Below are positions 36,170 through 44,575 of a stretch of DNA of 53,271 bases, one piece after another. A program made the translations under genes and the position numbers. Source of the stretch: Candidatus Eremiobacter antarcticus (GTDB lineage Bacteria > Vulcanimicrobiota > Vulcanimicrobiia > Eremiobacterales > Eremiobacteraceae); contig QHBK01000016.1 in assembly GCA_003244105.1 (NCBI GenBank), forward strand, positions 1-53,271. Direction: 5' to 3'. The notes beneath the pieces are model-generated. The model was given only the letters and a program-made list of their open reading frames with translations, was not told the origin of the DNA and searched no databases. Position 1 is the stretch's first letter; every line of letters starts with the position of its first letter.

Positions 36170-37377
36170 ATGCAGCCGACCTCTACTCCGTTTGCCAAGT
36201 GTGCCTTACTGCAGGGGTATTTCGGTCGCCGAAACACCGGAGACGACGCGCTGCTCGCAGCATCGGCCTGGGCCACACAGCAATTCTGCGGTTCCCAAAG
36301 CATTTACGCCACTGCCGGCACGATGCCCCGGACCTACGGCGTTGAGGTGCGCGCCGCTCATGCCCCATACGGGTGGCCTTTGGTCGGGCGGCTGAATCCT
36401 CCGATGGAGCTGCGAGTCGCGAGGGGTATTGATGCCATCGTGTATGGCGGCGGCTCGAATTTTCACACTGCTTCGAAAATGGAGTGGTATCTCAAGGTTA
36501 TGGCCCAAGCGCCAAAAGGCTCTCACACTTCGGCGCGGGAATATCGCTTGGCCCATTCAAGAACGCGGATGCTGAAACGGCTTGTAAGCGATTGCTTGAG
36601 CGCTTTTCTTTTGTGGGCGTGCGAGATATACCGAGCCTAAGGCGAGCCAGAGAGCTTGCGCCTCACGTCAACTCGCAACTCACGTTTGATCTTGCTCCTC
36701 TCTTGCTTGCCCTCGATGTTCGACCTCGCAGACGTCAACCTGTTGAGGGTCTTGGGGTGGTCTTGCGCGGCTTGGCGACAACCTCAGCAGGAGGGCAGCT
36801 GCGGGAAACAAGGCGTCTTGAGTCTATCGCATCTGCCATCAAGCAGCTTTTTGCAAGCGGACTCATCGACAACGTGGTTCTGCTCGATTTCAGTCGAGAA
36901 CGAAGCTGCATCGACAGCCTGCTTCACGATCGTCTCTCGCGACTGCTGCCCAAGCACCTCCCTGTGCGCCGCGTTCGGTACACGTCGGATCCGTTGACGA
37001 TGCTCAGCGAAATTTCCAGACTGCAAGCGCTTCTCGCGATGAGACTGCACGCCTCGGTATTCGGATACCTAACGGGGGTGCCGTCGGTGACGCTGTCATA
37101 TCATGAAAAGTGCACGGCATGGTGCGCAATGATCGGGCAGGACCGCGCTCTGGTATTGGAAGCGGAGGAGGCCGGCTCGACGGACCTGGCGCGAGCGCTG
37201 CGTGCTGCGCTGCTCGGGTCCGCCGCGCCGCCGTCCGTCACGATCAGCGACGCCTTCGACCGAGCACTCAGCAATTGGACCTGGCACATGGAGCCCTCGG
37301 CCGCAACGGCAGCTCGGGCAACCTTTGTCAACCGGTTCGCGCCCGGTATGCCTCGCGCATGTAGCGCGGCAGATTGA
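36170..37377 (+). pseudogene. Polysaccharide pyruvyl transferase family gene, frameshifted
   Basis: Two overlapping frames together make one family protein of about 400 residues. The first (ATG 36170) gives LQGYFGRRNTGDDALL and YGGGSNFHTASKMEWYLKV, the N-terminal part. The second, in another frame, picks up at about 36520 with HFGAGISLGPFKNADAE and continues through DIPSLRRARELAPHV and MRLHASVFGYLTGVPSVTLSYHEKC to 37377. A one-base change between about 36500 and 36530 would join them. Either the gene is broken or the sequence has an error there. The family adds pyruvate ketals to surface polymers. The 3' end overlaps speE by 50 nt in convergent orientation. Confidence 0.8.
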
Positions 37378-38230
37378 ACATGCGCCGGTGCGATTCAGCG
37401 TCGTAGAAGCGTAGACCGCCACAGCGTCCGGCATAAAGATCGATCGCCTCGAACAGCGCCGTCGATCCGACCGCATCCTCGAACAGCTCGGGCTTGACGC
37501 TGCTGCACAACGCAAAGCCCCACTCCGTGTCAAACGCGGGGACGTACACCGAGTACGGGAGCACGCTTTCGAACGAATCTCTCAAGCGGGCGATCATGTC
37601 CGCGTGCAGCTGGAAATTGTGCGGCCCTGACATGGACGCTTGCAGCGCATACACGCCCGTGGCCGTGAGCCGGCTGCGGATGGCCGCATACATCTCGGGC
37701 GTGTGCAGTTGCGCCGAAGGTGAATCTTCAAGCGGCTCCGTCAGATCCCCGATGATCACGTCGAGCTGCCCGCGCGAAGCGAAGATGTGCTCTCGTGCAT
37801 CCCCGATGATGAGTTCGGCGCGCGTGCTCTCGAAAGCGCCGGCGCTCCACTCCGGCAGGTGACGGCGGCAGATGTCGACCACTTCGCCGTCGATGTCGAC
37901 CATGGTGGCCAGAGTGATGCTGGGAACGCGCAGCAGCTCACGCAGCGTCGCGCCTTCGCCGCCGCCCAGCACGAGAGCTCGCTCGGGCCGGCCACCGCAG
38001 GCCACGCAGGCCGGATGGACGAGCGCCTCGTGATAGATGTGTTCGTCCAAAGCAGCGCTTTGGGTGTCGCCGTCGAGCACCAGCATCTTACCGAAGAGCG
38101 GGCTGACGACGATGGCGTAGCTTTGGAAATCGGTTCGGCCGGCCACCAAGTTTTCGGCTATGGCGTGTCCGTGGATCTCTCCCTTGCCGACCTGCTCAAC
38201 GTACCACTGAGAGTTTTCGGTTTTTGGCAC
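37328..38230 (-). CDS. speE: Spermidine synthase (polyamine aminopropyltransferase)
   Basis: Transfers the aminopropyl group of decarboxylated AdoMet to putrescine or a related amine. 300 residues. Motifs seen: LDEHIYHEALVHPA, the nucleotide-binding LVLGGGEGATLRE, and DVIIGDLTEP where catalytic Asp is followed by a Glu-Pro rather than the common Asp/His region, so longer or different amine acceptors (as in thermospermine-type enzymes) are possible. It overlaps speD by 35 nt. Confidence 0.93.
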   Translation of the reverse strand: MPKTENSQWYVEQVGKGEIHGHAIAENLVAGRTDFQSYAIVVSPLFGKMLVLDGDTQSAALDEHIYHEALVHPACVACGGRPERALVLGGGEGATLRELLRVPSITLATMVDIDGEVVDICRRHLPEWSAGAFESTRAELIIGDAREHIFASRGQLDVIIGDLTEPLEDSPSAQLHTPEMYAAIRSRLTATGVYALQASMSGPHNFQLHADMIARLRDSFESVLPYSVYVPAFDTEWGFALCSSVKPELFEDAVGSTALFEAIDLYAGRCGGLRFYDAESHRRMFNLPRYMREAYRARTG

Positions 38231-38633
38231 TAGGCTGCACCCCCGCCGAGCGGCGGCCGACGACGTGGCTGTAGACGCCGTCCTCGTCGGGCATACCGCG
38301 GCGCACTTCTGTCGTCAGCATCTGCTTGGCTTCGAACTCGGAGGCAGCGAAGCGGCAGGCAGTCCAAGGCTGCGTGTGATCGCCGCAGGTGTAGATGTCC
38401 ATTGCCGCATAGCCGTATTCCGGCCAGGTGTGGATGGACAAGTGGGACTCCGCAATGACGACAACACCGCTCACGCCCTGAGGCGAAAAGCGGTGAAACG
38501 CGGTTTGGAGAACCTCGGCGTTTGCGGCGTTAGCTGCCGCTACCAGTATGCCCGCTACCCGGTCGACGTCGCTGAGAATGCTGGAGTTGCAATCCGACAG
38601 CTCCACGATGATATGGGTCCCAAGTGCTTTCAA
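38196..38633 (-). CDS. speD: S-adenosylmethionine decarboxylase proenzyme
   Basis: Makes decarboxylated AdoMet, the aminopropyl donor for SpeE. 145 residues. Self-cleavage at Glu62-Ser63 in AESHLSIHTWPE creates the pyruvoyl group; Cys83 in YTCGDH is the catalytic proton donor. The TTG start at 38633 is supported by AGGGGG about 7 nt upstream and by the family start KALGTHIIVEL. It is the first gene of speD-speE. Confidence 0.95.
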   Translation of the reverse strand: MKALGTHIIVELSDCNSSILSDVDRVAGILVAAANAANAEVLQTAFHRFSPQGVSGVVVIAESHLSIHTWPEYGYAAMDIYTCGDHTQPWTACRFAASEFEAKQMLTTEVRRGMPDEDGVYSHVVGRRSAGVQPSAKNRKLSVVR

Positions 38634-38815
38634 CCATCAATCCCCCTGCGACGAAAAGTGGGAGATCCGACCTCCAGTTCAACGGGAACGGACGCGCGAT
38701 GTGGCGTACCGATGTCAAATATTAGGTTATTTGAGTAGGTTTGTAAATACTTTCCCCATACTTTGTGCTACAAACCTGGCTGCTCAATGGGACAGCGTGA
38801 GAGAGGTGCGTTTCC

Positions 38816-39130
38816 ATGTTCGCGGTGATCGAAGCCAACGGTAAACAGATCAGGGTTCAAGAAGGCGACGTGCTGCGCCTCGATCGAGTGACCGGCGGCG
38901 CCGACCAAGAGGTCGTCTTCGATCGGGTGCTGTTCGCGCATGACGGCAACGACTTCTTGGCCGGTTCGCCGCTCGTGCAGAACGCCACCGTCACCGCCCG
39001 CATCCTCCGGCAGGCGAAGGGCCGCAAAGTCATGGTGTTCCACTACAAGCCGAAAAAGCGCATCCGCAAGCGCTACGGCCACCGCCAACCGGTGACCGAG
39101 TTGCGCATTGAAAAGATCGCGCTCTCCTAA
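38816..39130 (+). CDS. rplU: 50S ribosomal protein L21
   Basis: 104 residues, normal length, starting FAVIEANGKQIRVQEGD and ending with the basic family stretch HYKPKKRIRKRYGHRQP. It lies after an AT-rich divergent intergenic region shared with speD. The gene for the protease Prp follows with a short overlap. L27, the usual third member of this cluster, is missing. Confidence 0.97.
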   Translation: MFAVIEANGKQIRVQEGDVLRLDRVTGGADQEVVFDRVLFAHDGNDFLAGSPLVQNATVTARILRQAKGRKVMVFHYKPKKRIRKRYGHRQPVTELRIEKIALS

Positions 39131-39512
39131 ACCCGCTCGCTCACCGCTTCTGGTCCTCTTCCAGCGCCAAGCTCGAGATATCGTCGCCTTTGAGGTGCGC
39201 GGACACGCCGGCTTCGCCCCAGCAGGCTCCGACCTCGTCTGCGCGGCGGTCAGCGCCCTGGTGCTCGCTTCGGCCGAAGGTCTCAAGCGCCATTGCGCCG
39301 CCCACGCTGTGGTGCTGGACTCCGGCGAGCGTTATCAGCTGACGCTGCCGGAGGGCGGCGGCTCGGCCGCGCAGGCGGTGCTGAAGACGATGCTCACGGG
39401 TTTGCGAGCGGTTGGAAGAGCCTATCCGGGGTATATGAGAATCCGGCAAGCGCGGCTTTTGCCAACAGGCTCGCGCGAGCGGCCGAAGAAGCGACGTTCT
39501 CGCGCTGTTTGA
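39108..39512 (+). CDS. prp: Ribosomal-processing cysteine protease Prp
   Basis: Cysteine protease that removes the N-terminal extension of L27 in Firmicutes and relatives. The catalytic pair lies in GHAGFAPAGSDLVCAAVSAL, His33 and Cys45 in a 134-residue reading from the TTG at 39108. The true start may be a little later, close to the CTG in LLVLFQRQARDIV. It overlaps rplU, as expected for the cluster. Confidence 0.9.
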   Translation: MKRSRSPKPARSPLLVLFQRQARDIVAFEVRGHAGFAPAGSDLVCAAVSALVLASAEGLKRHCAAHAVVLDSGERYQLTLPEGGGSAAQAVLKTMLTGLRAVGRAYPGYMRIRQARLLPTGSRERPKKRRSRAV

Positions 39513-39539
39513 AACCATATGACCATGGGAGCAATATCT

Positions 39540-39794
39540 ATGGAATCGTCTCTCAGCGACATCAACCCAAGGTACTCAGACGGACCTGGCCGCGACAACC
39601 GCTCCGATTTCCAAAGCAGCGAAGGCAGCTTCCGAGCCACGCTCATGGCGGGGATCATCGGCGCGGTCGTTGCTTCGGCCGGATACTTGATCTACACCAG
39701 GCTTGAGGACGAGCAGCGTGAGGCGCTGCGCGAGTCGGTCGGCAAGTTCGTCCAAGACAAGATGTCGGACGTCCGTTCGCAGCTGAAATTCTAG
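39540..39794 (+). CDS. YtxH-like small membrane protein
   Basis: 84 residues from the ATG at 39540, preceded by GGGAG; two further in-frame ATGs lie at 39519 and 39525. One transmembrane segment (AGIIGAVVASAGYLIYT) is followed by an amphipathic charged helix. This is the layout of YtxH/general-stress-type proteins. It occupies the place where rpmA would be expected. Function unknown. Confidence 0.7.
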   Translation: MESSLSDINPRYSDGPGRDNRSDFQSSEGSFRATLMAGIIGAVVASAGYLIYTRLEDEQREALRESVGKFVQDKMSDVRSQLKF

Positions 39795-39809
39795 CAGCGC
39801 GCCTCGAAG

Positions 39810-39827
39810 CCGCCTCGCGAGAGGCGG
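39810..39827 (+). terminator. Hairpin after the YtxH-like gene
   Basis: Perfect 7-bp stem CCGCCTC/GAGGCGG with a GCGA tetraloop, 16 nt after the stop. There is no T run, so its role as terminator is uncertain. Confidence 0.45.
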
Positions 39828-39888
39828 TAAAGGCGAGCCGGGCCGCGTCAGCCTAAGATAACCGCCCGACCGCTCCGAACCAACCAGT

Positions 39889-40506
39889 ATGCACGTGTCG
39901 CTCGCGCCGTTCAGGCGCGTTCGCGCTTTCGTCCCCGCGCTTGTCTGCGCGCTCGCCGTCTGGGCGGTTTTCTTTTGCTCAGCTGCCTGCGCGCAAGCCC
40001 AAAGCCGTGAGCGGCACGCGAGCGCCGCCCGTGCCATGGAGGCGTACGTCGCAGCCATTCGCTACTTCAATGCCGGCATCGATGAGAACGAGGCTCGTCA
40101 TATCGTGGTGGCGATCGTCCGAGAAACGCACGCGGCCGGCATCGACCCGCGCCTGGTCGTCGCCATCGTCGCCACCGAGAGTTCGTTTGACCGCACGGCC
40201 CGCAGTTCGGCCGGCGCGATCGGCCTCGGGCAGCTCATGCCCTCCACGGCCGCCGCTGACGATGTCAGCGACAGCCGCAACATCGATCAGAACATCCACG
40301 GCACCGTTTTGACGTTGAAGGGAAATCTGCGGCACTACGCTGCGTTCGATCTTCAGCACCGCTATGTCTATGCCATCGCTGCCTACAATGCGGGCGCAGG
40401 CGCGGTTGATGCGTACGGCGGCGTGCCGCCGTACGACGAGACGATTCACTACGTCTGGAAAGTCGTGGTCCTTTGGCGCCGCCTGTGGGGCATGTCTGCC
40501 GGCTAG
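39889..40506 (+). CDS. Lytic transglycosylase (SLT domain)
   Basis: Cleaves peptidoglycan glycan strands. 205 residues with a signal sequence (residues 12-36, cleavage near ACAQA). The SLT domain has catalytic Glu97 in VATESSFD, followed by SSAGAIGLGQLMP and AIAAYNAGAGAV, the complete motif set. It ends with a 4-nt overlap with the convergent tatA/B-like gene. Confidence 0.94.
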   Translation: MHVSLAPFRRVRAFVPALVCALAVWAVFFCSAACAQAQSRERHASAARAMEAYVAAIRYFNAGIDENEARHIVVAIVRETHAAGIDPRLVVAIVATESSFDRTARSSAGAIGLGQLMPSTAAADDVSDSRNIDQNIHGTVLTLKGNLRHYAAFDLQHRYVYAIAAYNAGAGAVDAYGGVPPYDETIHYVWKVVVLWRRLWGMSAG

Positions 40507-40826
40507 CGCGAGGGGTCCGCGCTCTCGGCTGCCGCTTTCGGCGCTTCATCGTCCAACTCGTCGTCGGGGATTTGATCCCATAACCCCGGGGCGGGCGGCT
40601 CCAGCGAATCGAGCTTCGGATCGTTGATCGCCGGTGGGTCCGGAAATGAGGCAGCCGCATGCTCGGGCTCGGCTGCGCGCTCCATCTCTTGCATGAACGA
40701 ATGCGTCGTGTTCTGTATGTGTCGCATGGCCTCGCCCAGCTGGCGAGCCATCTTCGGGAGCTGCTCCGGACCGAACAACAAGAGCGCGAGGACGAAGACG
40801 ATGGCGGTATCGGACGGGCTCAGCAC
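40503..40826 (-). CDS. Twin-arginine translocase TatA/TatB-family subunit
   Basis: 107 residues with the TatA/B layout: one N-terminal helix (TAIVFVLALLLFG), the hinge FGPEQLPKMARQLGEA, an amphipathic helix and an acidic, Pro-rich tail. The family serves folded-protein export, relevant to the Tat-type signal on the DsrE-like protein at 10042. TatA and TatB cannot be separated from sequence alone; the Pro after Gly in the hinge occurs in both. No tatC is nearby. Confidence 0.9.
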   Translation of the reverse strand: MLSPSDTAIVFVLALLLFGPEQLPKMARQLGEAMRHIQNTTHSFMQEMERAAEPEHAAASFPDPPAINDPKLDSLEPPAPGLWDQIPDDELDDEAPKAAAESADPSR

Positions 40827-40912
40827 TGCAAAAGGGCCTCATTTGGACGAGCGCTAAACGGATATTCCGCGCAAAGCCTCACAATCTTCCCGCGGATTTA
40901 TCAGCTGCGTTC

Positions 40913-41416
40913 TTGCGGATCACGCATACGTTGAAGATCTATTACACTAAGAGCCAGCGCGAGGAGCCGGTAGGGTCGCTCGCAACCCTGAAAAAGGTTC
41001 TGTCGCGCTTCGTGCGCCACCGGGTGTTCTACGAGATGTCGGCGCGCCAACGTCTGAGCCGCCAGCTATATTCGGTCAAGAACAACTTCACGATCGGCCA
41101 TTTCGACATCGACGGCTCGATTGAGCTCGTGATCACGCTCTTCGATGCCAACAACCCGGCCCATTCGGTCGAGATCGTCAACCCGCACGCGCTACGCATC
41201 TATGACGAGAATCCCGGCAAAGGGCTTGCGATCGCGTTTTACGCCGAGGAGGCAGGCGACTTCGAGGTCCGTTACTACTTGCGCGACGAAGGCGAGGATG
41301 AGACCGCGCCCGAGCGGAAGGCGCTCGAGCACATCACGTTGCCACAGCTGATGGAATACCTGCACGAAAGTTTGAGCGCTGACGTCGTTGAGGTATCGGA
41401 GAGCCAGCGGCTCTAG
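40913..41416 (+). CDS. Conserved-looking protein of unknown function
   Basis: 167 residues from the TTG at 40913; a TTG at 40931 (KIYYTKSQREEPVG) is an equally good start. It is soluble, with no signal peptide. The text includes NNFTIGHFDIDGSIELVITLFDANN, a beta-rich part with acidic end, and ERKALEHITLPQLMEYLHESL. No known family was recognised. It lies alone between the tat gene and the convergent TPR gene. Confidence 0.7.
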   Translation: MRITHTLKIYYTKSQREEPVGSLATLKKVLSRFVRHRVFYEMSARQRLSRQLYSVKNNFTIGHFDIDGSIELVITLFDANNPAHSVEIVNPHALRIYDENPGKGLAIAFYAEEAGDFEVRYYLRDEGEDETAPERKALEHITLPQLMEYLHESLSADVVEVSESQRL

Positions 41417-41447
41417 GTCTCTCCTCGCGCAGAGCACCGGCGCGGTT

Positions 41448-41900
41448 TTACTTCGAGCGACGTTTCCAAAAGCTCAAGCGCTTGCGAGCGGTCGTCGGCG
41501 CTGCCTCGTATTTCGCCGCTAGGCGGAGTTCGGCGACGCTTGCGCCGACGTTGCCGAGTTTGCGATGCAGTATGCCGAGGTTGTAATGCGCAAAGGCGTA
41601 GGTCTCGTCGATGCTGAGCGCGCGCCGGTAGTAGATGTGCGCTTCCTCGAATTCGTGCGACTCGAGCGCCAGGTTGCCGAGATCGACCATCGCCGACACG
41701 CACCGATCGTCAGCTGCAAGCGCCGCTCGGAAATCGCGTTCAGCGCCGACCCTGTCGCCCAGGCGCAGTCTGCAGACCCCGCGCTTGCACAACGATTGTG
41801 CCGGCTGCTCGTCTGCTGCGATGGCTGAATCGAACAATTCGATCGCTTGAACAAAAGCGCCGCGCTCGTAAGCCGCCATTGCGTTGGCGAATGCGGTCAC
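41448..41900 (-). CDS. Tetratricopeptide-repeat protein
   Basis: 150 residues from the GTG at 41900 (an ATG at 41879 is also possible). At least three TPR units are visible: YERGAFVQAIELFDSAIAAD, GDRVGAERDFRAALAADD, ESHEFEEAHIYYRRALSID and NVGASVAELRLAAK. The longer open frame to 42308 runs over trmD and is excluded. The gene is divergent from trmD by 51 nt. Confidence 0.82.
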   Translation of the reverse strand: MTAFANAMAAYERGAFVQAIELFDSAIAADEQPAQSLCKRGVCRLRLGDRVGAERDFRAALAADDRCVSAMVDLGNLALESHEFEEAHIYYRRALSIDETYAFAHYNLGILHRKLGNVGASVAELRLAAKYEAAPTTARKRLSFWKRRSK

Positions 41901-41951
41901 GAGCGGCGAGCACAGACGGCGGCGGGCGGCTCGCCAAGCAGTGGGGAACGG

Positions 41952-42638
41952 ATGGTCCGGATGCGCATCGACGTCGTCACCCTGTTTCCCCAATTTTTCG
42001 CCCCTATCATTGAGGGAAGCATCATCGGACGGTCGCAGGCAAAACGAATCGTGGAGATCCGCGTCCACGACCTGTGGGATCACGTGCCCCAAGGCGAACG
42101 AGCGGACGATGCGCCGTACGGGGGCGGTCCGGGCATGGTCCTGCGATTGGGTCCGCTGGTCGCCTGCATCGAACGCCTCTTGGGACCTCAACTGAAGCCG
42201 CCGGCCGGTTGCCGCATCATCGTCACCTCGCCGGCCGGACGGCGCTTCGATCAGGATGCGGCCTCCGCGCTCGCAGGCTTGGAACGGCTCATCATCATCT
42301 GCGGCCATTACGAAGGCATCGACGAGCGGTTCTTCTCGCTCGTGAGCGCAAGCGAACTCTCACTCGGAGATTTCGTCCTCACGGGAGGCGAGATTCCCGC
42401 GCTTGCGTTTATCGATGCCTGCGTCCGCCTGTTGCCTGGCGCTATCAACCCCGAGAGCACGCAAGCCGAATCGTTTGCGCAGGGCGGCCTCGATTGGCCG
42501 CATTATACTCGTCCAGCCAATTTTCGGGGTCTTGGGGTCCCTGAAGTCCTCCTGAGCGGTGATCACGCGCGCATTGCGCGCTGGCGCGCCGAATCTGCCA
42601 AAAGCCGCACGGCTGAGCGGCGGCCGGACCTGGGCTAG
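41952..42638 (+). CDS. trmD: tRNA (guanine-N1)-methyltransferase
   Basis: SPOUT methyltransferase that makes m1G37 in tRNA. 228 residues from the ATG at 41952, favoured by GGGGAACGG just before it; a second ATG lies at 41961. RADDAPYGGGPGMV, CGHYEGIDERF and SLGDFVLTGGEIPAL are all present, including the trefoil-knot region. It precedes rplS, a common trmD-rplS pairing. Confidence 0.95.
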   Translation: MVRMRIDVVTLFPQFFAPIIEGSIIGRSQAKRIVEIRVHDLWDHVPQGERADDAPYGGGPGMVLRLGPLVACIERLLGPQLKPPAGCRIIVTSPAGRRFDQDAASALAGLERLIIICGHYEGIDERFFSLVSASELSLGDFVLTGGEIPALAFIDACVRLLPGAINPESTQAESFAQGGLDWPHYTRPANFRGLGVPEVLLSGDHARIARWRAESAKSRTAERRPDLG

Positions 42639-42677
42639 ATTTGTCCCAAAGGCATACGGCGGTCCTTGGGCCGGCGC

Positions 42678-42707
42678 TTGCTCGTCGACTTTCGCGCGTG
42701 CTATACT
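42678..42707 (+). promoter_or_regulatory. Candidate promoter for rplS
   Basis: TTGCTC at 42678-42683 and TATACT at 42702-42707, spaced 18 nt. The -10 box is strong and the -35 box weak. It would place transcription start near 42714, just before the attenuator-like leader. Confidence 0.5.
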
Positions 42708-42723
42708 CTCACTTGATTCTTGA

Positions 42724-42831
42724 GCGCGGAACGCAAGCGGCAACCCGCTGCGGGCGGCGCTTTTTTCGCGGTACCGCCGCCTCTTTGGGAGGCGCGGGCT
42801 GGCGCACCGGGAGAAGGTTGACGCGTAGAAC
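42724..42831 (+). promoter_or_regulatory. Attenuator-like leader upstream of rplS (L19)
   Basis: Terminator form: GCGC (42724-42727) with GCGC (42757-42760), enclosing AGCGG/CCGCT (42736-42740/42745-42749), followed by TTTTTT (42761-42766). Alternative: GGCGGC (42753-42758) can pair with GCCGCC (42776-42781) across the T run. A third hairpin CGCCTC/GAGGCG (42778-42794) competes with that pairing. Mutually exclusive stems around a U tract suggest attenuation, possibly by L19 itself. GGGAGAAGG stands about 14 nt before the ATG. Confidence 0.5.
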
Positions 42832-43176
42832 ATGGATGCCGCACAGCTGATCGCAGATGCCCAGAAAAGAAAACGCGTCGCCGACTTCGGCGCCGGCGAT
42901 ACCGTCAAGGTGCATTCGCGGGTCACCGAGGGAAACAAAGAGCGGATTCAGGTCTTCGAAGGCATCGTCATCGAGCGAAAGAACGGCGGCTTAGCGGAAA
43001 GCTTCACCGTCCGCCGGATCGCTCACGGCGTCGGCGTCGAGCGCTCGTTCTTGATCCACTCGCCGCGCCTCGAAAAGATCGACATCCTCCGTCGCGGGCT
43101 CGTACGGCGTGCGAAGCTGTATTATCTGCAAGATCGCGTGGGCAGCAAAGCGACCCGCATCAAAGAGAAGAAGTAA
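42832..43176 (+). CDS. rplS: 50S ribosomal protein L19
   Basis: 114 residues, normal length. Motifs: [29 protein letters not shown] and the end [19 protein letters not shown]. It stands between trmD and the signal peptidase gene; the latter starts 8 nt after its stop. Confidence 0.97.
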   Translation: MDAAQLIADAQKRKRVADFGAGDTVKVHSRVTEGNKERIQVFEGIVIERKNGGLAESFTVRRIAHGVGVERSFLIHSPRLEKIDILRRGLVRRAKLYYLQDRVGSKATRIKEKK

Positions 43177-43184
43177 CTCCAGGA

Positions 43185-43877
43185 ATGAGTCCTGTGGTCC
43201 TCGGCGCCATTTTGGGGATCCTCGGCGTCGCTCGCGCGGTTATTTGGGTCGCCCCCGTCACGGTGCCGGACGCCAAGCAGCGCGGCATCATCCGTGAATA
43301 CCTCGACGCGTTCATCATCGCGGGCGTCGTCGCTCTTCTGCTCATGCACTTCGTCGTGCGCACCTTTTGGATCCCGTCTGGCTCGATGCTGCCGACGCTC
43401 GACATCCATGACGTGCTGCTCGCGAATGAAATCGAATACCGCCTGCAAGACCCCAAAGATGGGCAGATCGCCGTCTTCCTGCCGCCGCCGGAGCTTGGCA
43501 CGACCGATTTCATCAAGCGCGTCATGGCGGTGCCTGGCGACGCGTTTCGGATCCACAACGGCGTGGTGTATCGAAACGGCAAAAAACTGGACGAACCTTA
43601 CCTGCCCGCCTCACAGCGACCCGACTACGAGTTGGAGGTCAAAAATTACCGGATCTTCGTCGACGGAGTTGCACTCGACCCGTCGCGAGCAAAGGTTCCG
43701 CCTCAGGCGCAATGGCAAAACGCAGACCGCCTGCCGCGCGGCTACTATCTGATGTTGGGCGACAATCGCAACGATTCAGACGACGGCCACTTGTGGGGCC
43801 TGCTGCCCCGCGACCACTTCGTGGGCCATGCGTTCCTCGTGTTTTGGCCCTTCACGCACGCCAAGCTGCTGCATTAA
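43185..43877 (+). CDS. lepB: Signal peptidase I
   Basis: Removes signal peptides from exported proteins. 230 residues with two N-terminal hydrophobic segments (about 3-28 and 42-62). The catalytic serine is Ser67 in IPSGSMLPTL and the general base Lys111 in FIKRVMAVPGD; GDNRNDSDDGH closes the motif set. It is followed directly by a second, more divergent signal peptidase. Confidence 0.95.
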   Translation: MSPVVLGAILGILGVARAVIWVAPVTVPDAKQRGIIREYLDAFIIAGVVALLLMHFVVRTFWIPSGSMLPTLDIHDVLLANEIEYRLQDPKDGQIAVFLPPPELGTTDFIKRVMAVPGDAFRIHNGVVYRNGKKLDEPYLPASQRPDYELEVKNYRIFVDGVALDPSRAKVPPQAQWQNADRLPRGYYLMLGDNRNDSDDGHLWGLLPRDHFVGHAFLVFWPFTHAKLLH

Positions 43878-43954
43878 ACGGTCTGGGTCTGTTGGCAACG
43901 GTTGCGCACAGGGCGCGGCTACTGTTTCTTGGAAGACCTGCTTCCGTGCCGCAG

Positions 43955-44575
43955 ATGCTGCAGCCGGCCCATTCAACGCGACGGTATTCCAGGGTCCGCG
44001 CGCTCCCCGATAGTTTCGACGAGCGGGCGGTACGATCGCAGCGCATCGCTCGGCGTTGCGTCCGCTCCATCTGCCAGACGTTCGTGCTGTTGCTCTTGCT
44101 CGCGCTTTTCTGTTTGCGCCTTCCTCAAGTGGAAGGCCGCTCAATGTTTCCCGGAATCCAGCCTGAGGATCGGGTCCTCATCAACACCACGGCCTACCGC
44201 GTCAGGCTGGGAAGCGCCGTCATCCCCAGCGGCGCGCTGAGGCGCGGCGATGTCGTGGCCTTTTATCGCGATGACGGCGAACAAACGCGCATCTTTTTAA
44301 AGCGCGTCGCAGCCTTGCCCGGCGACCGCGTGTCGATGTCGAACGGTTCGCTGGTCGTCAACGGATCAACCATGATCCCGCAAACATTTGAGGCTGGAGC
44401 GGATCAGACCAGCATGCCACTGCAGACGATCCCTGCAGGCAGCGTCTTCGTGCTGGGTGACAACCGCGGCCAATCCGAGGATTCGCGTTCCTTCGGGCCG
44501 GTCGCGCTCGAGGCGCTCATCGGCAAAGCCGTCGTCGTCATCTGGCCGCCCTCCCATGTTCGTCGCGTCCGCTGA
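43955..44575 (+). CDS. Second signal peptidase I-like protein
   Basis: 206 residues from the ATG at 43955; GTG and TTG starts upstream are also in frame. One hydrophobic segment (TFVLLLLLALFCLRLP) is followed by VEGRSMFPGI with Ser63 and FLKRVAALPGD with Lys116, then LGDNRGQSEDSRSFGPV. The catalytic dyad is intact although the sequence differs strongly from the neighbour. It overlaps the rbgA start by 20 nt. The tandem pair may divide substrates. Confidence 0.87.
   Translation: MLQPAHSTRRYSRVRALPDSFDERAVRSQRIARRCVRSICQTFVLLLLLALFCLRLPQVEGRSMFPGIQPEDRVLINTTAYRVRLGSAVIPSGALRRGDVVAFYRDDGEQTRIFLKRVAALPGDRVSMSNGSLVVNGSTMIPQTFEAGADQTSMPLQTIPAGSVFVLGDNRGQSEDSRSFGPVALEALIGKAVVVIWPPSHVRRVR

Noticed and set aside
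39513-39888. rpmA (L27) after prp
   Set aside because: No frame here encodes L27; the only gene is a YtxH-like membrane protein.
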